Numbered from the stretch's first letter, positions 43,251-51,770 are shown. The stretch is DNA of 64,000 nucleotides from Escherichia whittamii (GCF_014836715.1 NZ_JACSQI010000002.1:372001-436000), one strand, 5' to 3'. Notes: a model not told the origin generated them from the sequence alone. Program-made: numbers and translations.

Positions 43251-43651
43251 TCATCCCCTAAAATTGAACGCCCTGCTGCTACCAGCATTGAGACGTTTGC
43301 GGTTGTTCCTGTTGCCGTTGTGCTGCCTGCATCCTGAATAGTCGCCGGTGATTCAGTGCTCATGAGTGTATCGAGCGCCGTTTCTGTCCGCGCCTGCGCA
43401 GTTTGCGGTGCTGCCGCGAGGACCACACGCGCCTGCTCGAGCGTCATCCCTGGTACTCCGGCGAGCGCTTTTGCCTGCTCCTCGCGCCCGACGGCCTCGG
43501 GACAGTTGATAATAGCCATCACACGCGCCAGTTCGTTCGACGCCGCGTCCGCGCGAATCTGCTCCGTGTTGAACTCAACCGGCGCGACCGTAGTCGTGGT
43601 CGCGGTTTGTTCTGTGGTCGTGGTTTCCGCCGTGGTTTCTGTACCAGACAT
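43247..43651 (-). CDS. Nested scaffold protein (Nu3-like)
   Basis: Met302 of the protease frame (MSGTETTAETTTT) has GGAG six bases upstream, a good internal ribosome site. Translation from it would give a 134-residue scaffold identical to the C-terminal part of C. Lambda makes its scaffold Nu3 in the same way, from an internal start in C at nearly the same relative place. Confidence 0.7.
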   Translation of the reverse strand: MSGTETTAETTTTEQTATTTTVAPVEFNTEQIRADAASNELARVMAIINCPEAVGREEQAKALAGVPGMTLEQARVVLAAAPQTAQARTETALDTLMSTESPATIQDAGSTTATGTTANVSMLVAAGRSILGDE

Positions 43652-44554
43652 AAATCGCTCCATTTTTGGTTTCAGTGCCTCGGCCATCACTGCGATAGCG
43701 TCAGCGTAATTCACGAGTTGATCAGCAAGACCCGATTTAATCGCGTCCGTACCGATAAAGGTTGCGGCCTCTGTGGCCAGTACCCTGGATTTTTTCAGCC
43801 CGGTATAATCCGCGACTTTTTGCGCGAACTGCTCGCGTGTGCTGTTAATACTCAGCTGGAATTCGTCGCGAACGTCGTCGGGCAGCTGGGAATACGGGTT
43901 CCCGTCGACCTTGTGCGCGCCGGCGTAAATCAGCGTCACGTCGACGCCAGCAATCTCCAGCGCTTTTTCGACGCAGCGGTGAGCCATCAGGACACCGATT
44001 GAACCAACTGTGCCTGTCTGCGTTATCAGCCGGCGCGAACACGCTGACGCCAGCAAATAGGCAGCGCTGCAGGCCGTATCGCTGGCCAGCGCCCAGACTG
44101 GTTTTTGCTCTCGCGCCCGGACGATGAGATCAGCGGTATCAAACGCGCCGGCAACCTCACCGCCCGGAGAGTCAATATCCAGCAGGATCCCCTTAACATC
44201 GGGATCAGAAATCGCCTGCTGCAGGCGTTTTGCGATTCCGTCGTAACCGCTCATCCCGCTGACCGGATTTATATATCCCAATTTATGAACCAGCGTCCCC
44301 GTAACGGGCAATACGGCTATACCACGCTCCACGCGGTACGTTTTCTGGCGCGGTCGCTCACTGCTGTCCCAGCTCATCGCGAGCGCGTTCATTTCGTCGT
44401 TGCTCATTACCTCTCCGGACGCTGTATCAATCAGTCGCCCGGTACCGAACCGGTCGCTCAGTGCCGAAAAAAATACCCGCGCGTAGGCGGGCTCCAGCAA
44501 AAGAGGTTGATTGAACGCCCTGGCGGCGAGATGCGGAAAATTGTTCCACGGCAT
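43247..44554 (-). CDS. Capsid maturation protease C (S49 family)
   Basis: This 435-residue protein has an N-terminal S49/ClpP-like protease domain and a C-terminal scaffold domain, as in lambda gpC. The catalytic Ser is in ASDTACSAAYLLASA (Ser163) and the general-base Lys in AHKVDGNPYSQ (Lys215). GILLDIDSPGGEVAGAF is the oxyanion-hole glycine stretch. From about residue 300 a low-complexity Thr-rich linker leads into the scaffold. It overlaps the portal gene by a single base. Confidence 0.92.
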   Translation of the reverse strand: MPWNNFPHLAARAFNQPLLLEPAYARVFFSALSDRFGTGRLIDTASGEVMSNDEMNALAMSWDSSERPRQKTYRVERGIAVLPVTGTLVHKLGYINPVSGMSGYDGIAKRLQQAISDPDVKGILLDIDSPGGEVAGAFDTADLIVRAREQKPVWALASDTACSAAYLLASACSRRLITQTGTVGSIGVLMAHRCVEKALEIAGVDVTLIYAGAHKVDGNPYSQLPDDVRDEFQLSINSTREQFAQKVADYTGLKKSRVLATEAATFIGTDAIKSGLADQLVNYADAIAVMAEALKPKMERFMSGTETTAETTTTEQTATTTTVAPVEFNTEQIRADAASNELARVMAIINCPEAVGREEQAKALAGVPGMTLEQARVVLAAAPQTAQARTETALDTLMSTESPATIQDAGSTTATGTTANVSMLVAAGRSILGDE

Positions 44555-46125
44555 CAGTTACCTCCCCAGCCGTTATCGTCGGTATTTGAAGTGTGAGATA
44601 CAGACCAGGACGGCTCGCTCAGTCCCATTTCGCGCCGACGCTGAATTTCGTATTCCTGTTGTTCCATGACCTCCTCGTAGTCCTGCCCCTGCAGTGCCAG
44701 TTCGTTCTGATACGTGCTAAGGCCAGTCGTGATGCGCATGGCGCTCTCCTGTACCTCTTTCAGTCCGTCGATGGCCATGCGGCCTGCACCGATCCAGAGC
44801 GCGTTCGTCCAGGAGTTCCGCGCCTCATAAAACGACCGGACCGCTGAGCGAGGCAGAGTGATAATTCCTCGCGCCAGCGCCTCTTCAAACCAGCAGCAGA
44901 ACATCAGCGACGCCTGCCGCGCAGCGATAAAACGTCGACGCCCCATAAAAAACCGCCAGCTCACGTTTGCGCTGGCCCGGGCGCTGGAGTAACTGACCTG
45001 GCTGTAGTCCCGGCTCAGTTCCTCATATGACGCACCGACGCCAGCGGCAACGTAACGCAGGAGTGATTTTTCCAGCGAACTGAAACCAGCGTCAGCGTTC
45101 TGTGCAGTCTGCAGACTAAGTTTGTCGCCGGGGTGAAGGTGAGGAACTTTTACGCCGCCTAACTTGATATTTGCGCCGTTGTAGTACGTCACGTAACTCT
45201 GAATAAACGAATTCAGCGGGTTCGAGTCGGTATCAGTACCCGCGCCGGCGATATATTCAAACGCCTGCTGGCTGTCGAGCTCTGATTCGATTGTCGCGGC
45301 GTACATCGCTTTCACGATGGCGCTCTGCAGTTGTGTTTGCTGCAATGTGTCGAGCATTTTCAGGCGTTCCATGACGCTGTAGAAAATGTTGTCACCTCGG
45401 GTTTGCCCATCCTCTAGCGGCTCGAATATGTGAATGAATGCGTGTCTTCCGCTACTGAGCTGTGCTGGGATGCGCCTGCATTTACCGACGCCGCCGAGGG
45501 GGTAGGTATCCTCGGCTATCCAGTACCCAACCGCGGCCCCGTTTTTATCGATATCAACACCGGCGCGGCAAAATTGAGTGTCAACTGAGTAACCAGGGTT
45601 TCGAATCCGTTTTGGTGAGATCATTTTGAATCGCGTCCGAAAAACGCTGCCGGCACTACTCTCCCAGACTGGTTGTACGCAGGTTTCACCATTAAACGCG
45701 TGAGTAGCCACGCCCTCGCGAATCATCATTGTGAACGTCCGCTTCCGCTCGATATCAATCGTGCAGTGAGGGTCCTCGGCGTATTCAGTCCACGCAACCT
45801 CGACGTCACGCGCCAGCGCCCTGGCGTCCTCGCGAGATATCCCGAGGTAACGCCAGTTAGGGCGATAACTCAACTTAAAAAGATTGCCGACGATATGATC
45901 CTGGTGCAGCTGCACGGCGTTCGACGCGACGCCGTTATTACGAACGAGATCATCTGCTCGCGCGTTACCGCGATAAAAATTCGGCAGCAGTGCTGCGTCG
46001 GCGCTCTGCTGCGGTGCGTTCCAGTCAATCAGCTGGCCACCGAAACCGGGACCGCCGCCGTTATACCCCGCGTAACGGCGTAGTGGCGTTTTACCGTCAG
46101 GTCCGAGCAGCTGCAGAGCAGTCAT
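44554..46125 (-). CDS. Portal protein B
   Basis: This 523-residue protein is a lambda-type portal (gpB family). Recognisable parts are RNNGVASNAVQLHQDHIVGNLFKLSYRPNW, WTEYAEDPHCTIDIERKRTFTMMIREG, AGVGASYEELSRDYSQVSYSSARASANVSWRFFMGRR and the C-terminal glutamate-rich tail. Twelve copies would form the DNA channel at one capsid vertex. Stop overlaps C by one base and start overlaps W by four. Confidence 0.93.
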   Translation of the reverse strand: MTALQLLGPDGKTPLRRYAGYNGGGPGFGGQLIDWNAPQQSADAALLPNFYRGNARADDLVRNNGVASNAVQLHQDHIVGNLFKLSYRPNWRYLGISREDARALARDVEVAWTEYAEDPHCTIDIERKRTFTMMIREGVATHAFNGETCVQPVWESSAGSVFRTRFKMISPKRIRNPGYSVDTQFCRAGVDIDKNGAAVGYWIAEDTYPLGGVGKCRRIPAQLSSGRHAFIHIFEPLEDGQTRGDNIFYSVMERLKMLDTLQQTQLQSAIVKAMYAATIESELDSQQAFEYIAGAGTDTDSNPLNSFIQSYVTYYNGANIKLGGVKVPHLHPGDKLSLQTAQNADAGFSSLEKSLLRYVAAGVGASYEELSRDYSQVSYSSARASANVSWRFFMGRRRFIAARQASLMFCCWFEEALARGIITLPRSAVRSFYEARNSWTNALWIGAGRMAIDGLKEVQESAMRITTGLSTYQNELALQGQDYEEVMEQQEYEIQRRREMGLSEPSWSVSHTSNTDDNGWGGN

Positions 46126-46355
46126 AATCGAACTCCCACGGGACGGCGGCGTCCCGTACTCAGACCAAGCTGTGATTTAAGCTCGATGATGTACGTTCGG
46201 AGCTGCTCAATACTCGCCTGGGAGTACTGATAGCTCCGGTTATTTCCTGCTGAATCGCCGTGAGACAGCGACACGGTCGCTTTACCTGTTAATAATTTAT
46301 GCAGCGCGATTTCTGCTTCCAGCAGTCGTTCTGTTAAAACCTCGCACGACGTCAT
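46122..46355 (-). CDS. Head-tail joining protein W
   Basis: This 77-residue protein matches lambda gpW, which plugs the portal after packaging so that FII and the tail can join. The pattern L-x-E-A-x-x-A-L-H-x-L-x-x-G, followed by an S-HGD-x-x-x-NRSYQYSQASIEQLRTYIIELKSQLG stretch and an arginine-rich end GRRRPVGVRL, is typical. It overlaps both A and B by four bases. Confidence 0.9.
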   Translation of the reverse strand: MTSCEVLTERLLEAEIALHKLLTGKATVSLSHGDSAGNNRSYQYSQASIEQLRTYIIELKSQLGLSTGRRRPVGVRL

Positions 46356-48280
46356 GAGCCCCCTCCGAGCATTCTGCCCATCTCCTCGAGAGACAGTTGT
46401 TTGTTTTGTGAGTTTTTCCGTTGAAAAGCGAGCGTCTCGAGATTGAGCTGGAAACGAATTTTACTGATACGCAGCGCTGCCAGCCCGTATACCCAGCAGT
46501 CGAGCGCCTCATTTCGCCGCCCCTGGTTGTCCCAGCGGTAAACGACACGACCGTTAATAAGTTTTGGGATCAGAACTTCGGAGACGAGCTGTTTTGCCTC
46601 TGTCGTGCCGAATATTTCGTCGTCGTTGGGAAAATGAATCGCGCCTGGTGTCGCCGATTTGGGGTCGGGTTCCAGCGGCAGACGCATCGCGAGCAGGTCT
46701 TTCGCGGTATCTGTCCCAATCAACGACAAATACACTTTATTCGCGTTACGGGTGCGCGGCATATTTACGACCGGCTGGCCGTATGAGCTCGCGCCCTTGA
46801 TTGGAATGACCCACAGCGGACCGAGTTTCAGCGAGCGGTTATAAACGACCTGCGCGTCTATACCGCCGGTATCCCACGCCCAGCGGCTGACGCCGATTGT
46901 GGTCCCGTCGCTGCGCCGGTATTGTTTGCGAATCACTCCGTCGACGCGCTGCAGCGTGTCCTCCTCGTCGTAGCGACCGAGGACGATTGTTTTATCAATC
47001 AGCCAGCACTCTTCCTCAGCTCCCCAGCCCCACACGTAACACTCGTAGCGCCCGGACGTCTGAGAGTCGATGCCGCCGGTTATATAAACAACATCGTCAG
47101 GAACCTGGCTGGCGTATTTTTCCCGTCGATTAACGAGAATATCGTGCTCCAGCTGCTCGCTGGCTACGTCACTCCAGAGTTCGCCGAGCGTCGTGTTATG
47201 AAACGTCTTTTCTTTGAGCGGATCGCCCTTCGCTTTCAGCCACTCGCTGACAATCTCGCCCCAGCCGTCGAGGTTTAGTGAATACAGGGCGTTTATCACG
47301 ATCGCCGCGTGTTTCGGCGCGCGAACGACGCCACCGTCGTGATCAAAAAAATGGATTCCGTCCTGGGTCCAGGTGCAGTCCTCAGCTATCCAGCGCCCCG
47401 CGAGCGCCATTTTTTCGAGATCGCGATAGTAAAAATGCTCCTGGCAGTAGCAGCACTGATAATACGCGGACGACGATTTCGCCTCATTTGTTTGCAGGCT
47501 GTCATCCCATTTGAGGCCGTATTCGATACCGTGAAAACCAAATGTCAGGACCTGCTCTTCACCACAGTGAGGGCATTTCAGGTAAAAACGAAACGTCAGA
47601 TCGGCAGCGTCTTCAAGCATTTCGATATGACTTTTGCCGGTGACTGTCGGTGTCGAACCGAAAATCGCCTTCGGATACGCTGCCCCTTTAATTCGAACGA
47701 GCGCCAGTTCGATGGGCGAGCCCTCGCCTTTGCCTTTTTTGGCAACTTCCAGCGGCCAGCCGTCAACTTCGTCACCCTCGACAACCTGTTTCGTTAGTCG
47801 CCGGAAATTTCCTGGCGTACTCGCGCCGCGAAAATCGATAATCGCGCCGTTCATTTCTTTACGCTGGAGATTGTTACGCTCGTTGCTTTTATCCCAGTCG
47901 GGGAAAATTTTCTGAATAATCGGCATTTCGGCGATCGCTGGATCAACCTCATCGGCAACGAATCCATCCGACTCGTCATCGATAGGCTGATAGACCACGG
48001 CACTACGTTTTTTGTGCTCAGCGAAATAGAGCAGCGCCGCGACGAGTATTTTTGTATAACCGAGACGAGCTGATTTGCGAACAGACACGATTTTTATCGC
48101 GTCGTTAGTCATCATATTTAACATCACTACCTGGACCGGCTGAGTCGTCCAGTGGCCAGCAATATGGCTTGAGCCTTCGGGAAGATAAAAATGTTTATCA
48201 GCCCACTCAACCCCCGTCATCGGTATCGTCACGCGCAAGGGATTCAACCCTGTCGAGATCGCGTTCGATATCGCTGACAT
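46352..48280 (-). CDS. Large terminase subunit A
   Basis: This protein (642 residues from 48280; the frame allows 655 from 48319 and 622 from 48220) is a lambda gpA-type packaging motor and cos endonuclease. The adenine-binding and Walker-like stretch is VRKSARLGYTKILVAALLYF, and the zinc site is CPHCGEEQ. AYLTAGIDSQ-like TGGIDSQTSGRYECYVWGWG and the IPIKGASSYGQPVVNMPRTRNANKVYLSLIGTDTAKD stretch belong to the nuclease domain. All possible starts have weak ribosome sites, consistent with coupling to Nu1, which overlaps. N-terminal choice is uncertain. Confidence 0.92.
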   Translation of the reverse strand: MSAISNAISTGLNPLRVTIPMTGVEWADKHFYLPEGSSHIAGHWTTQPVQVVMLNMMTNDAIKIVSVRKSARLGYTKILVAALLYFAEHKKRSAVVYQPIDDESDGFVADEVDPAIAEMPIIQKIFPDWDKSNERNNLQRKEMNGAIIDFRGASTPGNFRRLTKQVVEGDEVDGWPLEVAKKGKGEGSPIELALVRIKGAAYPKAIFGSTPTVTGKSHIEMLEDAADLTFRFYLKCPHCGEEQVLTFGFHGIEYGLKWDDSLQTNEAKSSSAYYQCCYCQEHFYYRDLEKMALAGRWIAEDCTWTQDGIHFFDHDGGVVRAPKHAAIVINALYSLNLDGWGEIVSEWLKAKGDPLKEKTFHNTTLGELWSDVASEQLEHDILVNRREKYASQVPDDVVYITGGIDSQTSGRYECYVWGWGAEEECWLIDKTIVLGRYDEEDTLQRVDGVIRKQYRRSDGTTIGVSRWAWDTGGIDAQVVYNRSLKLGPLWVIPIKGASSYGQPVVNMPRTRNANKVYLSLIGTDTAKDLLAMRLPLEPDPKSATPGAIHFPNDDEIFGTTEAKQLVSEVLIPKLINGRVVYRWDNQGRRNEALDCWVYGLAALRISKIRFQLNLETLAFQRKNSQNKQLSLEEMGRMLGGGS

Positions 48281-48773
48281 CGTAATCGCTGAAGTCGATT
48301 CGTATGTCTGCCAGTTCATTTAGGGCTATTGCCAGCTCCTCTCGTAATACACTGCTCGCCTCCTGCGGCATTTCAGGCCACACCTTTTTTAACCGTGGTG
48401 GCCACGATTCGACACGGGTACGTAATTCAACTGCGACGCGAGATACAGCTACGCTGATTAATTCAATTGGCGCGTAGCGTTTAGCAAGAATGCGGCGTTT
48501 CACGCGAGCCATCAGGATTCGCTCCTGCCGTTCCTCATTTTTCAACCACTGCTCGCGATTTTTTTCGGGAGAATTGTCCCCCGCTTCCGGTTCGTCATTA
48601 CTAGTTGTGTCGCGTCTATTGCTCCGGAGATAACGAATATAAAAATGGCGCCATGCGTCAAGTTCCCAATCGCCACGTCCTTGGGGGACTGGAGCTCCCG
48701 GAAGTTTTGCAAGATCGCGCAGACGACGATCAGATAGCAGTAAATGTGCTGCGACCTCAGCCTGACTTGCCAT
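48207..48773 (-). CDS. Small terminase subunit Nu1
   Basis: This 188-residue protein is the lambda Nu1-type DNA-recognition subunit. The winged helix-turn-helix is at the N terminus: ASQAEVAAHLLLSDRRLRDLAKLPGAPVPQGRGDWELDAWRHFYIRYLR. A central basic-acidic helix and a C-terminal acidic tail that contacts gpA follow. The cos candidate lies about 100 bases upstream, as expected. It overlaps the A gene by up to 74 bases, depending on the A start. Confidence 0.92.
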   Translation of the reverse strand: MASQAEVAAHLLLSDRRLRDLAKLPGAPVPQGRGDWELDAWRHFYIRYLRSNRRDTTSNDEPEAGDNSPEKNREQWLKNEERQERILMARVKRRILAKRYAPIELISVAVSRVAVELRTRVESWPPRLKKVWPEMPQEASSVLREELAIALNELADIRIDFSDYDVSDIERDLDRVESLARDDTDDGG

Positions 48774-49128
48774 TAAAAATCCTCACCGGAACCGGAAATA
48801 CCCAAAATGAAAAAATACTAAAAATGAGTGAGTTTTTGCGCGTCTACCGACCCTCGGTGTTTTGGATTTCGGAAAGGACCCGCGACCAGGGGGGGCTATC
48901 TCCCTTTCAGGACAGGAATCGTGGGCTCGCATCAGGTTCATCAAACTCGACTGTAGCCTCGCGGCGTACTTGTTTGCATACATCAGCTTTGCGTATCTGA
49001 TTATCAGCGTAAGCTTTCACTTTGGCAGCGAGCCATCCTTTTGCGCTGTATCGATAGACTACCGAACAAGTTTTCCATATATGTATATATCTTGAACTTA
49101 TTGATATCCTTACAGAAAAACAACAACC
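48774..49128. other. Non-coding stretch upstream of Nu1 with cos candidate
   Basis: These 355 bases carry no convincing gene on either strand. They hold the likely cos region near Nu1 (TTTCATTTTGGG and TTTCCGGTTCCGG on the minus strand resemble the cosB side of lambdoid phages). A leftward frame ending AAKVKAYADNQIRKADVCKQ… lacks a usable start and was not called, but it may be the remnant of a small gene. Confidence 0.5.
48876..48897 (-). other. Candidate cosN site
   Basis: On the minus strand a C-run and CTGGT lead into CGCGGGT-CCTTTCCG. In lambda the 12-base overhang ends in CCT and is followed by CGCGGGTTTTCGC, so the context is alike. The distance to Nu1 (about 100 bases) and orientation also agree. 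The exact nick positions cannot be set from sequence alone. Confidence 0.5.
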
Positions 49129-49389
49129 ATGAGAACGCAAAAAATGAACAGAGAAAAAATTGAAGCCTTAATGAGCGTAATATTAAAAGAAGCTGACCCA
49201 AAAAAGTTTCCTGAGAAGTTATCAGAGGACGCCATCGTATCTTTTTATCGTGCGAACTCCTCTTACCTACATTGTCCAACTTTAAGAGAATGGTTAAGCG
49301 GCGAAGCAGAGCCTTCAGATGAGATACTTGAGGAGATTATGGTTCAGAACAACTGGCGCGCAACTAAATGGTCAAATCGGTTACCTTAA
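49129..49389 (+). CDS. Small hypothetical phage protein
   Basis: This 86-residue frame (MRTQKMNREKIEALMSVIL…, alternative start at 49144) encodes an acidic, mostly helical protein ending EIMVQNNWRATKWSNRLP. No family is recognised. It runs against the late operon, has an AT-rich upstream region and is followed by a GC-rich hairpin (GCCGCCTT/AAGGCGGC near 49403-49425), so it looks like an independent moron gene. Confidence 0.55.
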   Translation: MRTQKMNREKIEALMSVILKEADPKKFPEKLSEDAIVSFYRANSSYLHCPTLREWLSGEAEPSDEILEEIMVQNNWRATKWSNRLP

Positions 49390-49430
49390 CCTGTTGAATG
49401 TGTGCCGCCTTAAAACAAAAAGGCGGCCTC

Positions 49431-49622
49431 TCGTTTAAGTAAAGCGTCTCTTTCATCAGCCACCAGTTCTTTGACACATTGCGCAGTTGTTTTTTATACA
49501 TCGGCGAGCTGTTGCGAAGCTCAGTCCCTGCGCGTCACACCATTCTTTCGGTGATACACATGATTTGACGTACTCGGACAGGAACCGCTTCTGAAGCTCA
49601 AGCCCAGTCCCGGTTTGCTCAT
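49431..49622 (-). pseudogene. Remnant of a second, unrelated small-terminase gene
   Basis: Read leftward from an ATG at 49622, the sequence encodes in a broken frame LELQKRFLSEYVKSCVSPKEWC then DAQGLSFATARR, followed after another shift by KTTAQCVKELVADERDALL. This pattern (FLSE-x-x-x-SPKEWC-x-AQGL-x-x-x-TARRYIK) is the helix-turn-helix opening of small terminase subunits from other Escherichia and Salmonella phages, not lambda Nu1. At least two frameshifts are needed and the rest is missing. It ends abruptly at a hairpin. Confidence 0.65.
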
Positions 49623-49705
49623 GTAATTAAATCCTACTGTATTCTCATGGTGCCCAGATGTCGTCTATGCTTTTAACTCGAACATTCAATGAAGAGAAAT
49701 GCTCT

Positions 49706-49999
49706 ATGGTTATTGGTATGCAGGAATCAAAAAATTGCCCTGTATGCGGCTCTGATGCCTCGTGGACAAATCACGATACGTGCTGGAAAATTCATTGCAG
49801 TGGTTTTTGCGGTGATTTTTTAATCACAACCATTACGATAAATTATCTGAAGGGCGATGCACTAAGGCGTCTTGATGCCATCGATCTATTAAAAGAACCA
49901 ACAACACTCAAGACACCTTTGACAAACAAAATCCTTGCTGAATATGCTCGTACAAAACATCCTGTGCACATCTTTGAAGGTCACTATCCGGGCTACTAG
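49706..49999 (+). CDS. Hypothetical zinc-ribbon-like phage protein
   Basis: From MVIGMQESKNCPVCGSDASW (97 residues; a 113-residue form begins at 49658) this protein has a CPVC...C-x-x-H-C-x-x-FC arrangement in the first third, which suggests a small zinc-binding fold. The rest is helical. Homology is not recognised. It is convergent with the next gene, with a 4-base overlap of the stops. Confidence 0.5.
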   Translation: MVIGMQESKNCPVCGSDASWTNHDTCWKIHCSGFCGDFLITTITINYLKGDALRRLDAIDLLKEPTTLKTPLTNKILAEYARTKHPVHIFEGHYPGY

Positions 50000-50274
50000 T
50001 CAGTACGAGTAACTTTCGAAATAGGAGAAATTTTAGATGTGTGATAATTCATCTCGTCGATAGTCTGAGAAATTAACTCACTCGCGCCATTTGCAACTGC
50101 AACGAGATAATGCGGTCCATTCCATCGACTAAAATCGGAGCGTTCATAAATTACTACCTCATCCCCCACAGAAACCCTTAACTCCGTGCTACCTACGGGT
50201 TCAATAGCGGAATTAGAATAAATGTCTTCAACACGACCGTGAAAAGGCCCACCAACGAACAAAAACTGTGACAT
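49996..50274 (-). CDS. Hypothetical phage protein
   Basis: This 92-residue protein begins MSQFLFVGGPFHGRVEDIY, a short-strand opening (GGP-x-x-GR) seen in several small phage proteins of unknown function. No catalytic motif is visible. It has a good GGAAATT-type ribosome site and lies in the late operon direction, between the lysis genes and Nu1. Confidence 0.6.
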   Translation of the reverse strand: MSQFLFVGGPFHGRVEDIYSNSAIEPVGSTELRVSVGDEVVIYERSDFSRWNGPHYLVAVANGASELISQTIDEMNYHTSKISPISKVTRTD

Positions 50275-50411
50275 ATAATTTCCTATTAAAAAATAACCAG
50301 TTAAATCGGCATTAAAAATATGTCATATTTATGATTCTGTCTTTAGCACCTTTGTGTGGTCAGGTTGCCTGGGCCAAATGACCAATCATCAATTCATTAA
50401 GATAAATTACC

Positions 50412-50606
50412 CTATTTTCCACCAAGGCATGAAGCCACTGCCCCGGTTGAATCAATGCAGCGACCGTCCGCAGTGGTAATCTTCGTACCCGGCGCGATCA
50501 TCACGTGTTTAATACTGCTGCCGTCAGCACGAGTCGCTTCGGTGTATGTCGAATGTGTGCAACCTGCCAGCGTGAAGAACGCGACAGCTAAGAGGAGTTT
50601 TTTCAC
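50412..50606 (-). CDS. Small phage lipoprotein after endolysin
   Basis: This 64-residue protein has a signal with lipobox TLAGC and a short mature part (THSTYTEATRADGSSIKHVMIAPGTKITTADGRCIDSTGAVASCLGGK) with two cysteines. It follows the endolysin by 7 bases. A spanin-type role (outer-membrane disruption, like Rz1) is suggested by position, but it is not proline-rich as Rz1 is, and no Rz partner is seen. Confidence 0.65.
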   Translation of the reverse strand: MKKLLLAVAFFTLAGCTHSTYTEATRADGSSIKHVMIAPGTKITTADGRCIDSTGAVASCLGGK

Positions 50607-50613
50607 GTTTTAC

Positions 50614-51093
50614 CTACGCTTCTGAGATAGATTTCTCAGCATTCACGAATGGAAGTGATTGTGGAACATCCGTTTGACCTGCTGGCCAGCGGTAGCCTGT
50701 TACACGGGAACGAGGAAAAGCTTTGATATTTACTTCATCTGCCTGGTTGCCCCCCAAAATCATTAAATCCCCGGCGGCATTTTTCCCGACAACAAAACCA
50801 ACGTGGCCACCGCCAGACCGAGAAAGAATAGCAATGCATCCATAGGCGGGTTCCTTCAGTTCATTACCCCAATCGAGATAAGAATTCGCAGACTCAAAAC
50901 GCGTTGAACGAATACCAACACGTTCCAGCATTGCTCCGGTGAAGGCAGCGCACCATGGTGTTTCGTCATCCTTAATGCCGCCGCGTTTGATATCTTTCCA
51001 GTACTGCACAATTTCTGCAGCATGTTGCTTCCCTTTCATTTCCCGGATGCCGAGATTTTTTCGTGCCTCAATTAGCCATTTGGGATCGGTCAT
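50614..51093 (-). CDS. Endolysin (CHAP-like, TIGR02594 family)
   Basis: This 159-residue protein is a TIGR02594-type amidase/peptidase that cuts peptidoglycan at lysis. WLIEARKNLGIREMKGKQHAAEIVQYWKDI opens the domain. The catalytic Cys48 is in ETPWCAAFTGAML and His97 in GGGHVGFVVGK, with Asn in ILGGNQADEV as the third residue. No signal sequence is visible, so it depends on the holin. The start coincides with the holin stop. Confidence 0.85.
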   Translation of the reverse strand: MTDPKWLIEARKNLGIREMKGKQHAAEIVQYWKDIKRGGIKDDETPWCAAFTGAMLERVGIRSTRFESANSYLDWGNELKEPAYGCIAILSRSGGGHVGFVVGKNAAGDLMILGGNQADEVNIKAFPRSRVTGYRWPAGQTDVPQSLPFVNAEKSISEA

Positions 51094-51365
51094 TACCTGT
51101 CTCCTGTTATTTTTGAAATATTCCCTCGTGCCCGCCAGACAGCAATACAGATGGTGAGGTTGAGAAAAAACTCTGCGGGATCAACCTGCGTATATTTCCC
51201 GTAAAAAATTCGTAGGGCTATCCACGCAGCAGACAGAATCGCCAGGTAAGCAGTTAGTGAGATAAAAAAACGATAGCGGCCTGTTTTTTGAAAAAACATC
51301 AACCGCAGTGCCAGCATCAGACAGATAATTGCATTGGCATTGATGAGGACAGAGTGCAGGGTCAT
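51093..51365 (-). CDS. Holin-like membrane protein, three helices
   Basis: This 90-residue protein has three hydrophobic segments (IICLMLALRLMFF, ISLTAYLAILSAAWIAL, FFLNLTICIAVW) and a charged C terminus. It resembles the putative 3-TM holin family common in P2-like phages. It directly precedes the endolysin gene, with a one-base overlap. It could be the holin or the antiholin of the pair. Confidence 0.78.
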   Translation of the reverse strand: MTLHSVLINANAIICLMLALRLMFFQKTGRYRFFISLTAYLAILSAAWIALRIFYGKYTQVDPAEFFLNLTICIAVWRARGNISKITGDR

Positions 51366-51748
51366 TATTTCATCCCCTTATCTGATTTCCATAAACGAGC
51401 TTGTGACATGATCCGCAACAGTGATGTAACGCTGATTACTGATGCAACCAGTGCACCAATGGCGGGAGAGACTTTTACTGTTACGGGAGGGTTCAGGTGA
51501 CTCAGCATCGCATTCAGAATACCGGTAATGATTGCTGACGCTGTCTCAGCGCAATACACACCGCCAACAAACGCAATGAGTGCGAAAATAACCTGCTTCC
51601 AGAATCGATGCTGCCCGGATGACAACACATAGAGAGCTGCGCCTGCCAGCGCACAGATCATCACTGCAGGTGTTGCCTCAGGAAATAACGCAGCAAACGT
51701 CACCCCCGCCGAGCCAGCAGCAACGCCAGCGGTTAGAGGTTCAGACAT
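51365..51748 (-). CDS. Second putative holin
   Basis: This 127-residue protein has several hydrophobic stretches (AGVTFAALFPEATPAVMICALAGAALYVL, VIFALIAFVGGVYCAETASAIITGIL, AIGALVASVISVTSLL). It resembles the putative phage holin family with a C-terminal basic tail. It overlaps the next gene by one base. It is the first gene after the late promoter and terminator. Confidence 0.75.
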   Translation of the reverse strand: MSEPLTAGVAAGSAGVTFAALFPEATPAVMICALAGAALYVLSSGQHRFWKQVIFALIAFVGGVYCAETASAIITGILNAMLSHLNPPVTVKVSPAIGALVASVISVTSLLRIMSQARLWKSDKGMK

Positions 51749-51770
51749 GATTTTTCCTGATTCAGAAACG

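Noticed and set aside
48907..49140. Leftward frame ending AAKVKAYADNQIRKADVCKQ...
   Set aside because: The last 45 residues look protein-like but there is no usable start; kept only as a possible remnant.
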